From NCBI RefSeq assembly GCF_002294725.1, contig NZ_NSFT01000008.1:124001-188000 (forward strand): a stretch of 64,000 bases of DNA, in the 5' to 3' direction. Source of the stretch: Mesorhizobium sp. WSM4313. Lineage in GTDB: Bacteria > Pseudomonadota > Alphaproteobacteria > Rhizobiales > Rhizobiaceae. Shown here piece by piece: positions 36,826 through 43,449 of the stretch. Position 1 is the first letter of the stretch. Every line of letters begins with the position of its first letter. The position numbers and the translations under genes were made by a program. The notes beneath the pieces are model-generated. The model saw only the letters and a program-made list of their open reading frames with translations, did no database searches and was not told where the DNA came from.

Positions 36826-37014
36826 TTTCCTTCTCCCCTTGTGGGAGAAGGTGGATCGGCGCGCCAGCGCCGAGACGGATGAGGGGTGCTGGAAGGAATG
36901 AGACGTTGGTGACCTTGTCGCAAGTAGGAGTATTGAAGGGCGTATCCGCCAAGCTGGAGCACCCCTCATCCGTCCGAGCTTCGCTCGGCCACCTTCTCCC
37001 ACAAGGGGAGAAGG
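36826..37014. repeat. Inverted pair of the CCTTCTCCCCTTGTGGGAGAAGG repeat
   Basis: Left arm about 36826-36892 (starts TCCTTCTCCCCTTGTGGGAG, contains GGATGAGGGGTGCTGG) and right arm about 36955-37014 (contains GCACCCCTCATCCGTC, ends CTCCCACAAGGGGAGAAGGA) are reverse complements apart from their variable inner parts. They flank a 62-base spacer with no gene. Confidence 0.8.
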
Positions 37015-37030
37015 AGAGATTGGCGCTCCC

Positions 37031-37684
37031 ATGACCCACTTCCTCTTCGACGGCTTCGACACCGCCCCCGTCACCATCCTGCTCGCGCACGGCGCCGGCG
37101 CGCCGATGGATTCAACCTCGATGGCCGCCACCGCCAAGGCGCTCGCCGTCGCCGGCTTTCAGGTCGCACGCTTCGAGTTCCACTATATGGCCGCCCGCCG
37201 CTACGGCCATCGCAAGCCGCCGCCGCGCGCCGAAACGGTGAACCCGGAATATGTGAAGGCGATCGCCGATCTGCGCGCCAAGGGCGTGACCGGAAAGCTG
37301 ATCATAGGTGGCAAGTCGATGGGCGGCCGCGTCGCCTCCATGGTCGCCGACGAGATGTTCGCCAAGGGCGAGATCGCCGGGCTCGTGTGCCTCGGCTATC
37401 CGTTCCATCCGCCGGGCAAGCCGGAGCAATTGCGGACGAAACATCTAATCAACCTAAAGACGCCGACGCTGATCTTCCAGGGCACGCGCGACGAGTTCGG
37501 CACCAAAGAAGAAGTTGCGACCTACGGCCTTTCCTCGGCTATAGAGGTGGTTTGGCTGGAGGACGGCGACCACGATCTGAAACCGCGCAAGGCGATCTCG
37601 GGGTTTTCGACGGGCGACCATCTGAAGACCGTGGCGGAGACGGTGAGGGCGTGGACAGAACGTCCATCTCGGTCGTCATCCTAG
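37031..37684 (+). CDS. Alpha/beta hydrolase of the KANL3/Tex30-like family
   Basis: A 217-residue hydrolase fold. Oxyanion/HG motif LLAHGAGAPMDS, nucleophile elbow IIGGKSMGGRVAS (Ser near residue 97), and a likely acid and base in FQGTRDEFG and EDGDHDLKP, so the triad is complete. The family (COG3571-like) has poorly known substrates. The last residues and the stop codon are supplied by the intergenic repeat that begins at 37674. The nearest ribosome-like site lies inside the preceding repeat, so translation may be weak. Confidence 0.82.
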   Translation: MTHFLFDGFDTAPVTILLAHGAGAPMDSTSMAATAKALAVAGFQVARFEFHYMAARRYGHRKPPPRAETVNPEYVKAIADLRAKGVTGKLIIGGKSMGGRVASMVADEMFAKGEIAGLVCLGYPFHPPGKPEQLRTKHLINLKTPTLIFQGTRDEFGTKEEVATYGLSSAIEVVWLEDGDHDLKPRKAISGFSTGDHLKTVAETVRAWTERPSRSSS

Positions 37685-37832
37685 GGCGAAGCAAGGAGCG
37701 AAGCGACGCGCGCAGACCCTAGGATCCATGCCGTAACGCTAAGGCGTTGCAACGGTTTAGAATTCTGCCCCGCCGCGTTCAGCGGCGACGGTCACGGCAT
37801 GGATCCTCGGGTCAAGCCCGAGGATGACGAAG
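37674..37832. repeat. Inverted repeat of the CGTCATCC...GGATCCATGCCG family
   Basis: The left part begins CGTCATCCTAGGGCGAAGC and holds AGGATCCATGCCGT; the right part holds ACGGCATGGATCCTC and ends GCCCGAGGATGACG. The two ends are inverted complements over several blocks, with an inner GCCGCGTTCAGCGGC hairpin. It overlaps the 3' end of the hydrolase gene. Confidence 0.7.
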
Positions 37833-37854
37833 CGCGAAGCGGCGGCACCCGCAA

Positions 37855-38631
37855 ATGAAACTCGCCACCTTCAACATCAACAACATCAACGGCCGGCTGG
37901 AAAGCCTGCTCGCCTGGCTGGCGCGCGCAAAGCCCGACGTCGTCTGCCTGCAGGAGTTGAAGGCGCGCGACACGCAGTTTCCGCTGACCCGGTTCGCCAA
38001 TGCCGGATATGGCGCCGTGTGGAAGGGCGAGCCGACCTGGAACGGCGTCGCGATCCTCGCGCGCGGTGCCGAGCCGGTGCTGACGCGCGATGCACTGCCC
38101 GGCGCCGATGCCGACCGCCAGGCCCGCTACATCGAGGCGGCGGTCGACGGCGTCGTCATCGCCTGCCTCTATGCGCCGAACGGCAATCCTCGACCGGGGC
38201 CGAAATTCGACTACAAGCTCGCCTGGCACGAGCGCTTCGCCGCGCATGCGGGTGAGCTCCTCGACACCGGCCTACCGGTGGCGCTCGCCGGCGACTTCAA
38301 CATCGTGCCCGAGCCGCGCGACATCTATGAGACCCGCTCCTATGACGACAACGCGCTGGTGCAACCCGAAAGCCGCGCCGCCTTCGCCGCGCTGATCGCG
38401 CAGGGCTGGACAGACGCGTTGCGAAAGGTTTTTCCCAAGGAGGAGAGGCTCTACACTTTCTGGGACTATCGCCGGAACCGCTGGCCGCGCGACGCCGGCC
38501 TGAGGCTCGACCACATTCTGTTGTCGAAGAAGCTCGCTCGAAAACTGAAAGGGGCGGGCATCGACCGCGAAGTGCGGGGAGGGGACAATCCAAGCGACCA
38601 CGCGCCGGTCTGGGTGGAGTTGGCAACCTGA
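37855..38631 (+). CDS. xthA: Exodeoxyribonuclease III (AP endonuclease family)
   Basis: A 258-residue Mg2+-dependent endonuclease/exonuclease/phosphatase fold. Conserved metal/active-site residues are visible: Asn in TFNINNINGR, Glu in VCLQELKA (near residue 38), the YAPNGNPRPG loop, Asp/Asn in LAGDFNIVPEP, and the final Asp-His in DNPSDHAPVWVEL. It removes 3' blocks and cuts abasic sites in base-excision repair. It lies within 3 kb of the end-joining genes but is not in the same operon. Confidence 0.92.
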   Translation: MKLATFNINNINGRLESLLAWLARAKPDVVCLQELKARDTQFPLTRFANAGYGAVWKGEPTWNGVAILARGAEPVLTRDALPGADADRQARYIEAAVDGVVIACLYAPNGNPRPGPKFDYKLAWHERFAAHAGELLDTGLPVALAGDFNIVPEPRDIYETRSYDDNALVQPESRAAFAALIAQGWTDALRKVFPKEERLYTFWDYRRNRWPRDAGLRLDHILLSKKLARKLKGAGIDREVRGGDNPSDHAPVWVELAT

Positions 38632-38812
38632 CCTTCTCCCACAAGGTGAGAAGGGAAAGCTGGCGCTGTCCCGCCAGCATCTCAATCCTGACTCGTCCAT
38701 CGCAATGACTTGCGGCATCGATGCCCAACGCTAATCTGCTGCAAACTTGGATGGGGGGACAATTTCATGCACGCGGTCTTGAACGGCGATCTCCAGCCAT
38801 CGCCTCTCCGCC

Positions 38813-40003
38813 ATGGCTGACACCGCCCTCGTCGCGCTTATCTCAGCCCTCGTCCTTGCCGGCGCCATCGCTCTCATTGCGATCGCGCTGCGCCGGCGCC
38901 GCAAGCGCCGCAGGGCGCGCGGCAATCCCGATCCGGCGGGCGACTACGTGCCGCGCGCCCCCTGGGCGCCGACATCCGGCAAGCTCAACTTCTCGTCCTT
39001 CGTCTACATGGATGTCGACGGCGACGGCGCCTATGGTCAAGCCGACCGGCCGATGGCGGGCATCGTGGTGCGGCTCTATGACGAGCGCGGCATTTTCCTG
39101 GCTTCGGCGCGCAGCAACGCCGCCGGTTTCGCCAATTTCCCGATGTCGTCGAAGCGCCGCAGCGCGGCGATCCAACGGCCCGGCAGCTACCGCTTTTCCG
39201 TCTCGGTGCCGTCCGGCTGGCGCGCCAGCAGCGCCAATCAGGACCAGGCGGTGCGTATCGCGGATGCCCCCGGATCCATGGTCGGCCTCGCCGGCGAGGC
39301 CTTGCCGAAGCCGGTCGGGCTCGCGCCGGGGCGGACGTTGAACGGCAGGACGCCGGTCGCGACGGGCGTCACGCTGTCGGTCATGGCCAAGGGTCAGTTG
39401 CTTGAGAACCGGGCGCTGCCGGCCGACGCGGCCTTCCGCTTCCCGCTCGGCGCCGATGCCGATGAAATCGTTATTGCCGGTTCGGGGCTCGACCGAAGGC
39501 TCAAGCTTTCGGCTTACCCGGTCGATCTCGGCCTGTTGGCGCGCGGCGCGCTCGCGCCCGACGCTGCGCTCAACGCCATCTGCTTCGACGACATAACCCC
39601 GCGCGGCCTGTGCAAGGTGCCGTCGGGCCATGCCGGGCTCGACTGGCGCAATCTCAACGCCATGGCGCGCGACCACACCGCCAACAGCGAGGGCTATGTC
39701 AACGGCAATGTCTCGGGTGCTTACATCGCCTATACCAGCAGCGGCCATCCGGCCGAGTTCGGTCGCGCCACACCCTTCGGCTTTCACTCGGTGATGCTGA
39801 CGGCGGCCTGGCTGGCCTCGGAAGGCGAGACCGCGCTTGTCGAAAGCTGGTTGGGGGAGGAACTGATCGCCAGCGAGGAGATCGCGCTGTCGGCGCTAGC
39901 ACCGGTTCAATACGCGCCCATGCTGCAGGCGGTGACGCGTGTCCGCATCTCCACCAGACACCACTGGCAGGCCGTGCTCGACGATCTGATCGTGGCGCTT
40001 TGA
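38813..40003 (+). CDS. Membrane-anchored protein with SdrD_B-like domain, function unknown
   Basis: A 396-residue protein. One N-terminal membrane anchor (about residues 5-27) is followed by an Arg/Lys-rich stop (RRRRKRRRARG). Residues about 58-130 resemble an SdrD_B/Cna-B fold: VYMDVDGDGAYGQADRPMAG followed by VVRLYDERG and NAAGFANF, with a potential Ca2+-binding DxDGDG loop. The rest is beta-rich and carries no motif I know. Topology suggests a periplasmic or surface-exposed body. The Shine-Dalgarno sequence is weak. It is the downstream neighbour of the small-peptide array on the opposite strand. Confidence 0.65.
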   Translation: MADTALVALISALVLAGAIALIAIALRRRRKRRRARGNPDPAGDYVPRAPWAPTSGKLNFSSFVYMDVDGDGAYGQADRPMAGIVVRLYDERGIFLASARSNAAGFANFPMSSKRRSAAIQRPGSYRFSVSVPSGWRASSANQDQAVRIADAPGSMVGLAGEALPKPVGLAPGRTLNGRTPVATGVTLSVMAKGQLLENRALPADAAFRFPLGADADEIVIAGSGLDRRLKLSAYPVDLGLLARGALAPDAALNAICFDDITPRGLCKVPSGHAGLDWRNLNAMARDHTANSEGYVNGNVSGAYIAYTSSGHPAEFGRATPFGFHSVMLTAAWLASEGETALVESWLGEELIASEEIALSALAPVQYAPMLQAVTRVRISTRHHWQAVLDDLIVAL

Positions 40004-40092
40004 CATATGCCGGCCAAAGCACGGCAATTCTTGCGAGTTCTCAAGCAAGACTAACCCGCGCCGCCTGAAGGCCTGTGCAAGGCGCCTTTGGC

Positions 40093-40182
40093 TCAGAATA
40101 CGACGGAAGCTGCGCCGTTAGCGGTGATTGCCGAAAGCCTATCCTTCTTGACCAGCGTCGGCCTCACATAGGTCTTCCTCAT
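40093..40182 (-). CDS. Putative RiPP-like precursor peptide, copy 3 (29 aa)
   Basis: Minus-strand mini-gene, ATG 40182, stop TGA 40093-40095. The leader-like part is MRKTYVRPTLVKKDRLSAI, then TA, with a tail NGAASVVF. It matches the Y-x2-P-x-L leader motif that RiPP recognition elements bind in lasso-peptide systems, with Asp where Gly is usual and a Thr at the classical penultimate leader position. GGGAGAG lies 6-8 bases upstream of the ATG. The tail has no Cys and no Asp/Glu ring acceptor, so a standard lasso ring is unlikely. It has its own upstream block, homologous to that of copy 1. Confidence 0.6.
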   Translation of the reverse strand: MRKTYVRPTLVKKDRLSAITANGAASVVF

Positions 40183-40206
40183 CCACGCTCTCCCGAAAAT
40201 TCCGCC

Positions 40207-40236
40207 GCATGATCTCATACGCACGTCTGCCGTCAA
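40207..40236 (-). promoter_or_regulatory. Promoter-like block upstream of peptide copy 3
   Basis: On the minus strand TTGACG (40236-40231) is followed by a 17-base spacer and ATCATG. The block TATGAGATCATGCGGCGG and the following GGGAGAGC align with the upstream region of copy 1, so the regulatory region was duplicated with the gene. The -10 hexamer is poor by consensus. Confidence 0.35.
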
Positions 40237-40298
40237 GCAAACGCCCGAGCAAGCGCTTCCCCTTTGCGTATTCCTGCTACTGCACTGAAATTATATCG

Positions 40299-40397
40299 TC
40301 AGGTAGCGCCATTGGTGATGGCGAGCGACGGACTTGCCACCACCGTCGAAAGCTTGCCCTTGCGGACGAGAATCGGCTTCTCGTAAATCTTTTTCAT
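40299..40397 (-). CDS. Putative RiPP-like precursor peptide, copy 2 (32 aa)
   Basis: Minus-strand mini-gene, ATG 40397, stop TGA 40299-40301. The leader-like part MKKIYEKPILVRKGKLSTVV plus A fits Y-x2-P-x-L-x3-G exactly; the tail reads SPSLAITNGAT. A GGGGGA tract lies about 8 bases upstream. The gene starts 49 bases after the copy 1 stop and has no separate promoter-like block, so it is probably co-transcribed with copy 1. Leader identity to copy 1 is about 80%, while the tail is unrelated, the usual pattern of precursor families. Confidence 0.62.
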   Translation of the reverse strand: MKKIYEKPILVRKGKLSTVVASPSLAITNGAT

Positions 40398-40446
40398 CCC
40401 AAATTTCCCCCGTTAATCAGTGCCGGCAAAAGCACCGATGATTTCA

Positions 40447-40533
40447 TCAAACCGGCGAAGGCAGCGAACCCGCCACAACCGCTGAAAGCTTGCCCTTGCG
40501 GATCAAAACCGGCTTCTCGTAAGTCTTCTTCAT
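40447..40533 (-). CDS. Putative RiPP-like precursor peptide, copy 1 (28 aa)
   Basis: Minus-strand mini-gene, ATG 40533, stop TGA 40447-40449. The leader-like part MKKTYEKPVLIRKGKLSAVV plus A fits Y-x2-P-x-L-x3-G; the tail reads GSLPSPV. AGGAGAG lies upstream of the ATG. Third-position changes against copy 2 (for example AAG/AAA and TTG/CTC) keep the leader residues, which argues for selection on the peptide. I recall similar short orphan peptides being labelled putative RiPP precursors in Mesorhizobium genomes, which I cannot check here. Confidence 0.62.
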   Translation of the reverse strand: MKKTYEKPVLIRKGKLSAVVAGSLPSPV

Positions 40534-40561
40534 AAGATTGCTCTCCTGGAAATCCCCGGCG

Positions 40562-40590
40562 GATAATCTCACATAGGCAATTTCTGTCAA
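40562..40590 (-). promoter_or_regulatory. Promoter-like block upstream of peptide copy 1
   Basis: On the minus strand TTGACA (40590-40585, a perfect -35) is followed after 17 bases by ATTATC. The sequence TATGTGAGATTATCCGCCGG matches the block before copy 3 over most positions. Transcription would run into copies 1 and 2. Confidence 0.4.
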
Positions 40591-40814
40591 TCACCGGCTC
40601 CAGCGGGCTGTTCTGCTCCTGGGGATAGCGTTCTATTGACAGAGCCGCCGCTCAATAGTGGGGCGACCGCGCCGGCCGGAACCGGATGCGAAGGATATCG
40701 CCCGGCGAAGCTGTGTGACGTCTTGCACTTAGCCTTGGCCGCAAGCTCGGCTAGGATGCCCGGGCCGGCCTGCTGCCGGTTGCAAGGCGGCGGGGTGGCG
40801 ATGGGGGGAGACCG

Positions 40815-42392
40815 ATGAAGAGATCGACCGAAAGGATGCTGGCGCTGGCGATGCTGATCGTCGGCATTGCCTGTTTCGCCAAGCTCTATGCGGCGCTGGG
40901 CGGCAGGCCGCCGGCGACGGCGCGCCTGGAGGTCTTCGGCGCGGCCGGCGTGCTGTCGGTCCTTGCCGGGCTGCTTTTCCTCGCCGGGCTGCTGCCGGCC
41001 GCCGAGCACGATCCGGCCGCTCCTTTGTTCGGCCGCGACGCCGGGATCGCGCCGGCCGGCCATCCGCGGCTGCGCCGCGCAGCGCTCGCTTTGCCGCTGT
41101 TGGCCCTGATCGTCATCGTCGCCGACCAGTTCGGTTGGCGGGCGCCGGGCGCCGAACCGGCGAAGGAAGTCGCCACCGCGCCGGCAGACTCGGCGCCTCG
41201 GCCGCCCGAGCCGGAGGCGAGCGCAAAACCTACCACGCCCGAGTCGAGCATCGAGCCAGCCTTGCCCGCACCCGCACAGCAAGAGGCTGCAAAGCCCCCG
41301 TTGCCCGAGCCGGTTGCGGCTCCCGTTCAGCCGGCGCCGACAGCCGCTCCACCGGCCGAGTCCAAGCCGCCGCGGCCTGCCCAGCCGGCAGAGCCGGTCC
41401 AGCCAACCCAGCAGACGGCGCTCGCTCCCGCAACGCCGCCGCAGACGGTGGCGCCGCCTCCACCGGCGCCTCCGGCCCAGCCGACCGCGCTGGAAGGCCA
41501 CCGCGACGCCGTCGTCTGGCTGGCGGTGTCGGCCGACGGCCACCAGATCATGAGCGCCAGCACCGACCGCATGATCAAGCTCTGGGATATCGAGGGCAAG
41601 CGGCTGATCCGCGACCTTGGTGAGCACAAGGACATGGCGCGCAGCGCGCTTTTCATGCCCGATGGCAAGACCGTGCTCACCGCCGGCGACGACGGCGAAA
41701 TCGTGCTGCGCCAGCTATCCGACGGCACGGTGCTGCACGTCTTCTCCTCAGGGGCGAACGGCGGCATCAGGCAACTGAAGATAAGCCTGGACGGCAAGCT
41801 CGCCGTTAGCGGTCACGACACCGGTTCCGTCGTCGTTTGGGACCTGGGGAAGGGAGCGGTCTTGCATGTGCTGCCGGGCCACGACTGGTCGGTGAGTTCC
41901 GTCGCCATCTCGCCCGACGGCACCAGGGCGCTCACCGGCAGCATCGACGGTGAGCTGAAACTCTGGGACATCGTTTCGGGCAAGCAGTTGCGCAGCTGGC
42001 TTGGCCACGAGCGAGGCGCCTATGGCGCGGTCTTCCTGGCCGATGGCCACCACGCGGTGACCGGCAGCGGCGATTACACGATAAAGCTTTGGGACCTCGA
42101 CACCTTCAAGGAGGTCCGCCGCTTCGAGGGGCATTCCGGCACGGTCTATGCGCTGGCCTTGTCGGCCGACGGCAAGCGCCTCGGCTCCGTCTCGCTGGAT
42201 GGCACCGCCAGGATATGGAACATGGACACCGGCGCCGAGATCGCCGAATTCGATCCCGGCACTGGTCCCATGTACTCGGTCGCCTTCGCCGCCGACGGCA
42301 CGCTATTGACCGGCGGCATCGACCGCACCATCCGCGACTGGCCGGCGGCGGGCGGGGACGGCACGGTGCTGTTTGCCGGGGCGCCGGAGTGA
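40815..42392 (+). CDS. Membrane-anchored WD40-repeat beta-propeller protein
   Basis: A 525-residue protein. Two or three N-terminal membrane segments (about 8-28, 40-62, 92-112) are followed by a long Pro/Ala-rich linker (about 115-215) and then six or seven WD40 repeats (about 220-525), with repeated units such as LEGHRDAVVWLAVSADGHQI ending MIKLWDIEG and GHDWSVSSVAISPDGTRALT. The propeller probably scaffolds proteins on one face of the inner membrane. GGGGGGAGA precedes the ATG. It is divergent from the peptide array and the two share a 280-base intergenic region. Confidence 0.82.
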   Translation: MKRSTERMLALAMLIVGIACFAKLYAALGGRPPATARLEVFGAAGVLSVLAGLLFLAGLLPAAEHDPAAPLFGRDAGIAPAGHPRLRRAALALPLLALIVIVADQFGWRAPGAEPAKEVATAPADSAPRPPEPEASAKPTTPESSIEPALPAPAQQEAAKPPLPEPVAAPVQPAPTAAPPAESKPPRPAQPAEPVQPTQQTALAPATPPQTVAPPPPAPPAQPTALEGHRDAVVWLAVSADGHQIMSASTDRMIKLWDIEGKRLIRDLGEHKDMARSALFMPDGKTVLTAGDDGEIVLRQLSDGTVLHVFSSGANGGIRQLKISLDGKLAVSGHDTGSVVVWDLGKGAVLHVLPGHDWSVSSVAISPDGTRALTGSIDGELKLWDIVSGKQLRSWLGHERGAYGAVFLADGHHAVTGSGDYTIKLWDLDTFKEVRRFEGHSGTVYALALSADGKRLGSVSLDGTARIWNMDTGAEIAEFDPGTGPMYSVAFAADGTLLTGGIDRTIRDWPAAGGDGTVLFAGAPE

Positions 42393-42431
42393 GTGTGACG
42401 TTAGAGGTGGGCGAAAAGCGGCCTCGACAGC

Positions 42432-42475
42432 CAATCTCGCCCAAGTGGGGAAAAATGCCCGGCAGAGCAGATGGG
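42432..42475. repeat. Degenerate single copy of the AATCTCCCC/GGCAGGGCAGAGGGG repeat
   Basis: Starts CCAATCTCGCCCAAGTGGGG and ends CCCGGCAGAGCAGATGGGGC. It has several substitutions against the well-kept copies at 31.9 and 43.3 kb and lies just 3' of the WD40 gene. Confidence 0.5.
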
Positions 42476-42542
42476 GCGCCACGAACGGCGCCTGTCAGAA
42501 GGAGACCTGTACAAGGACTCTCCGAGCAGCCATCGTCGCCGC

Positions 42543-43220
42543 ATGAGCAACACTGCCGAATCCACTTATTTTGTCCTGCAGCAGATCGATCCTGCGACCG
42601 GTTCGGCTATCGCTGAGGCTCGAATCCGGGTCTTGGACCTGAAAAAGCTTGGCGCGGTTCTGGGTTGCGGCAACACACAACTCTCAGGCTCATGGGAATT
42701 GGACCCGGGAGATATTCAAAGGCTGGGCGCGATATGCATCCCACCTCGCGAGCTTGATCCGAGGCTCAATCGCATCGAGCCCTGGCATCCAATCCGCGAG
42801 ACACCGTATCTCGTTCACACGAATTTCGAGCTGCCGCTGATGCTTGAAGGTCGCAAGCCTCTGGCGGTGTTCCAAGACGCCTATCCGGTGGAGTGGTTGA
42901 CGGAAATGCTGGCCCGCTTCGACCCGTTCGTCCGTTCGGGTCGGTTGGTGCGCCGCATAATCGACACGCCCTTCACCGAGGCCGAGCGCGCCCGCTTCCC
43001 AAAGTTCGAAAGATGGCGGCGCGCCTTCTTCGTACTCCCCGGCGAAGAATGGCGAATAGACGCATATCTGCTGGCATCGAAAGTCTCCGCCAAGACCGGC
43101 TGGAACGAAGCCCTCGAACGGATGGAGGGCTCGCTTCTCGGCTATGAGGATTGGCAGAATGATTGGTGGGTTGAGCGTAGAGCACGAGGGCGAGAGGCGG
43201 GCATTCGTCCGGAAAAATGA
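42543..43220 (+). CDS. Hypothetical protein, no recognised family
   Basis: A 225-residue soluble protein without signal peptide or membrane segment. The N-terminal third is beta-rich (STYFVLQQIDPATGSAIAEA), the middle has a proline/tryptophan pattern (RIEPWHPIRETPYLVHTNFE), and the C-terminal third is helical and charged (WNEALERMEGSLLGYEDWQN). GC is visibly lower than in its neighbours and it sits between two copies of a mobile-looking repeat, which suggests acquisition. The start is taken at ATG 42543 without a strong ribosome site; an in-frame upstream extension is possible. Confidence 0.6.
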   Translation: MSNTAESTYFVLQQIDPATGSAIAEARIRVLDLKKLGAVLGCGNTQLSGSWELDPGDIQRLGAICIPPRELDPRLNRIEPWHPIRETPYLVHTNFELPLMLEGRKPLAVFQDAYPVEWLTEMLARFDPFVRSGRLVRRIIDTPFTEAERARFPKFERWRRAFFVLPGEEWRIDAYLLASKVSAKTGWNEALERMEGSLLGYEDWQNDWWVERRARGREAGIRPEK

Positions 43221-43257
43221 ATAGCGCCCTTGGATTACCTGACAGGCCGGCTGGACA

Positions 43258-43408
43258 GCCCCCCTGGCCTGCCGGGCATCTCCCCGCAAGGAGGAAGATT
43301 GGCAGTTCCTGCGACGGCACCCTCTCTGCAGCGTCGCCGATTGGCGAAGCCGTCGCGACATCCAATCTCCCCCCTTGCGGGGGAGATGCCCGGCAGGGCA
43401 GAGGGGGT
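43258..43408. repeat. Inverted pair of the AATCTCCCC/GGCAGGGCAGAGGGGG repeat
   Basis: Left arm 43258-43302 (GCCCCCCTGGCCTGCCGGGC ... GAAGATTGG) and right arm 43362-43408 (CCAATCTCCCCCCTTGCGGG ... GGGCAGAGGGGGT) are imperfect reverse complements around a 59-base spacer whose own ends pair (GCGACGGCACC/CCGTCGC-like). It fills most of the gap before the amidase gene. Confidence 0.75.
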
Positions 43409-43449
43409 GTGACGGAACGCAGCTTCTGTAAGGGAATTCGTTCGCCATC

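Noticed and set aside
40447..40533. Classical lasso-peptide gene cluster
   Set aside because: The leader motif fits, but the tails have no Asp or Glu at position 7-9 for the ring, and no asparagine-synthetase-like cyclase, RRE protein or transglutaminase-like peptidase is encoded in the window.
40209..40535. A 108-residue plus-strand open frame across the peptide array
   Set aside because: It has no ribosome site or family match, and it runs antisense to three better-supported mini-genes.
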